A DNA stretch of 64,000 bases. It comes from Gordionus sp. m RMFG-2023. Taxonomy: Eukaryota > Nematomorpha > Gordioida > Chordodea > Parachordodidae. The stretch is taken from assembly GCF_954871325.1 (NCBI RefSeq), contig NC_088776.1, positions 33,528,508-33,592,507 of the forward strand, in the 5' to 3' direction. The position numbers and the translations under genes are program-made. Of this stretch, positions 59,046-64,000 are shown one piece after another; the stretch's first letter is position 1; every line of letters starts with the position of its first letter. The notes under the pieces are model-generated. The model did not search any database. It saw nothing but the letters and a program-made list of their open reading frames with translations, and was not told the DNA's origin.

Positions 59046-60700
59046 TTAAGAAATTGATTTTTCATAGTATTCCGAACCCGAAGTCTTGTATATATCACTT
59101 TTATTTTGCTCATGACCCTTTCGCAGTGCATGAGGTTGTAGGAATAGATAATAAATATTTATATAAAATTGATAAATTAGTGTCAGCAGAAAATTTGAAA
59201 GTAAACGATAAGGTAAAGTAAAAGAATAGTTTTTCCATCCTGAATCAAAACAAGTCCCAGAAACATCATCAAAAAAAGCTAATGAATGTTTAATAAAATA
59301 AATTTGCAATTCTTAGACTCTGTCTTTTTTTAAACTTCCAAGTGCTTTGTAACTATTAATTCTCCCCTTTTAGCCATCATACAAATATTTCGAAAGTTAA
59401 ATAATTCATCAAAAATTCGATTCGAATTCAAATGGCAAATTTTACAGACATCCTCGATATCATCTTTAACAAATGTCTTTTCAACCATTCCCTTTGGTGT
59501 AAAAAACGAGGTTTGATTTTAAAAATTTATTGATTCTTCATTAAATCTTTTACTTAACTGCATTATTATCAAATCGAGCGCTGCATAAAACACGCTGGTT
59601 TTGAAGCTTAAATAAAATATAATATTTAATAGTGGAAATATATATACTCTTCCTCCTTTTTGGATTAAAATGTTTGAAGCACAAGACTTTCAAATCAGAT
59701 GGTAAATTTCTTCCCTTCATAAAACCTTGAGCCTTAGAAAAACCATTCAAATATAAAATAATAACTTAAATTATACTTCTCAACTGTATCAACAATCTTC
59801 CTTTTTAAATTTAATCCATTGCAAACCCTATATCATTTGACAGTTTGCAATTTTGTATAAGCTAAGCCTGGTGTAACAAATATTTAATCCAAAACACAAA
59901 GTGATAAGATTAAATTTTTCTATTAAAATATAATACTAGCCATTGATAGAAGTGCAGGATCTTCAGAATCCTTTAAATTTGTCAAAGTTCAAGGCATATA
60001 AAGTAGAAAGCTTCTAGGATAAAAATAAGATAATTTTATCGAATGGTATTCTTGATGCCTAAAAATCTTTACCCTTTTGTCAGTATACATTACTCTGAAA
60101 TGCTTTTAGAACTATATATTTTAATTAAAATACACACGAATCTCGTGATCTGTAAAACATTTCTTAGTCCCCTTACAGATTGGCATAAGAGCAATTATTA
60201 AATTTAATCAATAACAGCACCAAATAAAACCCCCTTTGAAGTTCCAGCTCAAATAAAAGCCTGTCTCCGTTGATTCTCCCCCTCATATTTAAGCACCATC
60301 ATAGCTTTGTCCAATGAGGGATAGATTTATGAAATTAAGTTTGTATATTATACATTTTTAACACCAGTCGTGTCAATCTTTCAACTGGGTTTGGTGTTTC
60401 ACCATTTTTATATCTTACTATCACCGCTATTTCTTCTGATTTAGAAACACATCGACCAATGATAGATTCAAATTTATTTTTCAATTTTTTTAACCATATT
60501 TTTTATGGTTTCAAGAAATATATTTATATTATTATACTTTAAAATATTGGAATATAGTTTGGATTTTAATCCCTTTTATTTTTTATACCTTCTTTTTTCT
60601 TCATTTTTCGTTTATATATAATTTGAAAACAGGTTCAGAATCTGCAAAAAGTTTTATAATCCATCATATTGCCTTTTGTGTGTTCCTCCAGAAGGTCAAA
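59046..60700 (-). pseudogene. Minus-strand coding-like remnants, family not identified
   Basis: Several short frames on one strand look protein-like: FSKAQGFMKGRNLPSDLKVL with CFKHFNPKRR (59640-59750), LTNLKDSEDPALLSMA (~59945-59995), KAMMVLKYEGENQRRQAF (~60250-60320) and IGRCVSKSEEIAVIVRYKNG (~60400-60465). They share a strand and lie in one 1.6-kb stretch, so they may come from one decayed element or gene. I recognise no domain with confidence. Confidence 0.3.
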
Positions 60701-60830
60701 TAACCAAGACATCTTATTATTATTCTTGATTGAGCAATTATTATTAACACATTCTTTTGGTGGTATTTGATATTTTAATATCGGAATTTTATTGTGGGCA
60801 AGTCTTCCATAATCAGCCTATGTGTCTAGG

Positions 60831-61053
60831 AAAAAGGGGAGAGATCAGGGGCTCGAGCCTCCTGAAAAATTTGGAGAGCCCCTTCTTTGAAATATTTTTT
60901 TATACCATTAAAAAAAAAATTAATTTTGGATATTGTTAGCTAAAATAACGTATTGGATAATGTTAGCTAAATGAAAAAAGAGGGTAATTTTGAAAATAAT
61001 TTAAAAAAATATTTTTGAGCCCCCTGAGATTGTTAAGGTTAGTGACTCCCCTG
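60831..61053. mobile_element. MITE-like element with CAGGGGAGTCACT-type right end
   Basis: The right end GTTAGTGACTCCCCTG (to 61053) with GAGCCCCCTGAGATTG inside mirrors GGGGAGAGATCAGGGGCTCG at the left, where the first bases have decayed. The flanks TGTCTAGG (60823-60830) and TGTCTATG (61054-61061) match at 7 of 8, an 8-bp target duplication. A hAT-type non-autonomous element, about 223 bp. Confidence 0.65.
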
Positions 61054-64000
61054 TGTCTATGACAATAAATGTACATTAATGTTGCGATTGATATTTTGCC
61101 ATCCATCTAAGCCTTCACAATAAATGAAATTAAACTTTAATTCCCCCCTCCCCCCATCATCATGGTAATACAATATTTTCCTATAAATTAATTGCTTCAA
61201 AGGTATGTACCACCATACAAATATTAGGAAGCAGCTACTTTGAACCCTACCCCCCTCCCCCTGTGTTGTGACTTTCACTACGTGTAATTATTAAGGATGT
61301 GCCATTACCAATCAAACGAAGGAAATAAATACATAGTTTTTATTTATACTTTTATATTTTTTAAATTAACATATCTCGTGTATAAACTTATATTAATATG
61401 AGATACGAGTCTTCTTATTATACTTAATTTTATGAATTAACCAGTTAATTAAAGTCAAATATTTTTAAACAAACAAGATTGCCTTCCCGTTACTTTACTA
61501 AGCCTATAAATTACATTTTTGTTAAAGTAAATATTATGTTAAAAAAATTGTGCTAATTTATTATATAATTAATATTTTTTTATATATGCAAATCGATATC
61601 TAAAGAATGAGATTAAACTAAAATTAATTCTAAAAGTATTTTGATTAAATTATGTTAATTTTATTTTTAATCTAATATTTTAATTTAATTTTTTCTATTA
61701 GTTAGTAAACCAATGAATCAGAAATATTTTGATTTAATTTATTTTCTTGATGGAATGACTGTTACATAAAATATATAATACTATTTATCTATAGCTACCT
61801 TCCATATACTGATAATATATGTAAACTAGTGATTTGCATAGGTAATTATAAAATAAGAATATAGTAAATAACAGATACATTTTAGCTATTTAGAAAATAC
61901 ATAAATCAATTGACGGCGTAATAAGTACTAGTCTTAGGGATGATCGGGGATATACGGCAAACGGGATAAAAATGAAAGTAAATGCCTTTCAACTTAGTGG
62001 GTAATTGGTTGTTAACCGATAGTGGCAAAAATATTTTTGGTCCTAATTTCAAACAACAATAGGATATTTTTTGCTGATTCTATATATCTACCTTACACAT
62101 ACATCTTAGTCTTAAACTTCTATCATATTTTAAAAAATCGTTATAGCTATTATATAACCCCATAGGGCCCTAGGGGTTACACAAAAGGGGTTAGGAAATG
62201 AAGAGGCAAATTTTGATTATGATTTTTCTTAGATCAGGTCATTGTAGATTTACTATATAAAAGAGTTGACGTGGGTGACAAAACATTATATTAATTTTGC
62301 TGACAAATTTAATATAAAAACGCTTTCTTTGGAAAGGATAATACATTATTCTATTTAATCTGGAAATCAAGCCCAGTCGAAAAAAAATATTTTCTAAAAA
62401 ATAAAGTAGAGAGTAGTATTTTTTTTCTTGTTTTATCAAAAAAAATGAAATTAGAATCTCTATGATGAGGACAAAAAAATGTGTTTAATTATTTTTTAAT
62501 AAAAAATTTGGGCTGGGCTTGTGCCTTAAATTAAAATATAAATTCTGAGTTAGGCTTAAAAATTAAGGGCCAGGCTCATGCCAATATAAATTTTATTTAC
62601 GGGGCTCTAATACAAACTATAAATGCTAAATAATATAAGGTTAATACTTATATCATCTAATCTCTAAAATTTAATACGGAAAAAATAATATATTTTTAAA
62701 AAAATAAAATAAGATAATTAAAAACTTCTTTTTGATAACTATATTTATAATAAAATAAATAAATGATCTTAGTTTATATATCACCATGGACATAGAAAAA
62801 ATGTCTTGTTAAATTTTTATATTATAGTAAATCTAAATAGTAATATATTGTACATTTGCATATTTTAAATAATCCAATTTATAAGTCTTTATCCAAAAAT
62901 GGATTTTTGATGATAAAAATAAGAAGGGAAGAAAGATAATATTATTAAAAATAAGTTAAATATTATAAAAATAATAATAAATCTTATTATAAATTCATTG
63001 ATTTTCTTTTAAAAAATCTCATTTAAAAAGAGAACTTTATTAACATATAACACCATATCATTATTTTGTTAGCAGCTAATTTAATTTATATTTAACCATT
63101 AGTTGGACAATTTTATTTAAAAATTTAAAAATCAATTTCCTTAATTTTTGCATTATTCCAATATGGACTTCGTAAAAACTATAGGCTATGAAGGTAATGT
63201 AAATTTAAAAAAAATTTAAATATAATTTTACAATTATACGAAAAAATAGTATCAATCTAGAATAGAATTTAACTCCCCCCCCCTCTCACAATATATAATT
63301 ATTTGACTGACTCTAGAAGTATAATTTTCACATATTTTACATATTTTTTATCAAATATAAACTGAACGATACATGATTCAAGCTTTTTTAATTAAAAGAA
63401 AACTTGACTTATAATTAGCGATTTGGTATTTGAAAAATTTTGCTCGGGAGAGTCAGGGTTCCTCTAAGTTATTCTACCTCTAACTTAACTGGTTTGGATA
63501 TAGAAAATTTATCTGAATAAAAAAAAATAGATTGGTTATTCAGTGAAATTTGCTTAACTTAAGGTATTCGCATAATGAAATCTTTTACGTGAATCAGACT
63601 TCCAAAACTAAAATATTCTTTACAATGATTATGTTTCTCGGGTTATAATAAAATCTTAATTTAGATACGGGCAATTTTTGTTCTAATTTATACTATTATT
63701 TTTTTTAATAATAAAAAAGAGAATTAATTTTACTCAGCTTGAGTGAGTGCGGAGGAGATGGAAAAAAAATTCTTTTAACGCTGGGCACTTTTTTTCCTCG
63801 TATATGAAATTGTATAATTATTATAGGTTTTTAAGTTGAGCATCTAAAATATGTTTAGATTAATAGAAATTAAGTGGTAAACAAACATCTATCCTTACCC
63901 CGTATTTTCTAATTAATTTATATTGTATTTTCAAGCTTGATCTTGAACTCTGAACCTTGAAACTTTTTCAATTTTTCGCTTTGACCCTCGAATCTAAAAA
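61054..64000. other. A+T-rich gene-free right end of the window
   Basis: C-runs at 61142-61156 and 61246-61260 sit in CCCCCTCCCCC text like that inside hAT ends. GGGCTGGGCTTGTGCC and AAGGGCCAGGCTCATGCC at 62512-62585 recall family B interiors. A C-run lies at 63273-63284. No gene, RNA or paired repeat ends were recognised. Confidence 0.4.

Noticed and set aside
60370-60470. Short minus-strand stretch loosely like the C-terminal end of a retroelement integrase
   Set aside because: Too short and not supported by any neighbouring domain or terminal repeats; left unassigned.

Overview
The window is strongly A+T-rich eukaryotic DNA, most likely from an invertebrate animal. GT-AG introns, BTB-domain proteins, poly(A)-signal-like hexamers and a dense bed of decayed hAT, Tc1-like and LINE elements all point that way. 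I cannot name the species from sequence alone. Only two host genes are well supported, and both lie in the first 7.3 kb. The remaining ~56 kb is transposon remains and A+T-rich DNA without recognisable genes.

Host genes (1-7.3 kb). Two paralogous genes stand head to head about 1.2 kb apart. Each encodes an N-terminal BTB/POZ domain, a conserved C-terminal extension of that domain, a long Pro/Ala-rich linker and a very Lys-rich tail. The left gene (398 aa, minus strand) is a single open exon. The right gene (416 aa as spliced, plus strand) has a 3.18-kb intron that splits the BTB/linker part from the Lys-rich tail. Its linker end carries several S/T-P-T-K motifs. The combination looks like a BTB dimer with a histone-H1-like basic tail; function is not known.

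Mobile DNA (5-64 kb). hAT DNA transposons dominate. (a) A BED-finger hAT with split transposase lies at 13.8-16.4 kb. (b) A deletion derivative at 17.8-18.9 kb has near-perfect 8-bp target duplications. (c) Three copies of a zinc-finger-MYM1/THAP0-like hAT clade lie at 42.8-45.0, 51.0-52.9 and 55.1-57.0 kb. (d) A hAT with TAGGGGTGTGACG ends lies at 54.7-57.3 kb. Several families of short non-autonomous elements (MITEs) accompany them. One, with TAGTGTTGTTAAA ends, has six copies, two of them with perfect 8-bp target duplications. Others have TAGAGATCTGCA ends, CAGTGGCGTCACT ends, or CGTCG ends. Tc1-like remnants lie near 10 kb and 41-42 kb, and LINE remnants near 24 kb (RTE-like reverse transcriptase end) and 45 kb (endonuclease). 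Two unclassified families also occur: adjacent 1.1- and 1.7-kb units at 26.4-29.3 kb, and an element with ~210-bp inverted arms at 37.1-38.4 kb.

Insertion history can be read at two places. At 54.7-57.3 kb a MITE sits in a hAT, which sits in another hAT. At 42.8-45.7 kb a hAT and a MITE have both inserted into the same LINE endonuclease region, and the hAT itself carries another copy of that MITE. Every transposase reading frame seen is broken, so activity would have to come from elsewhere in the genome.
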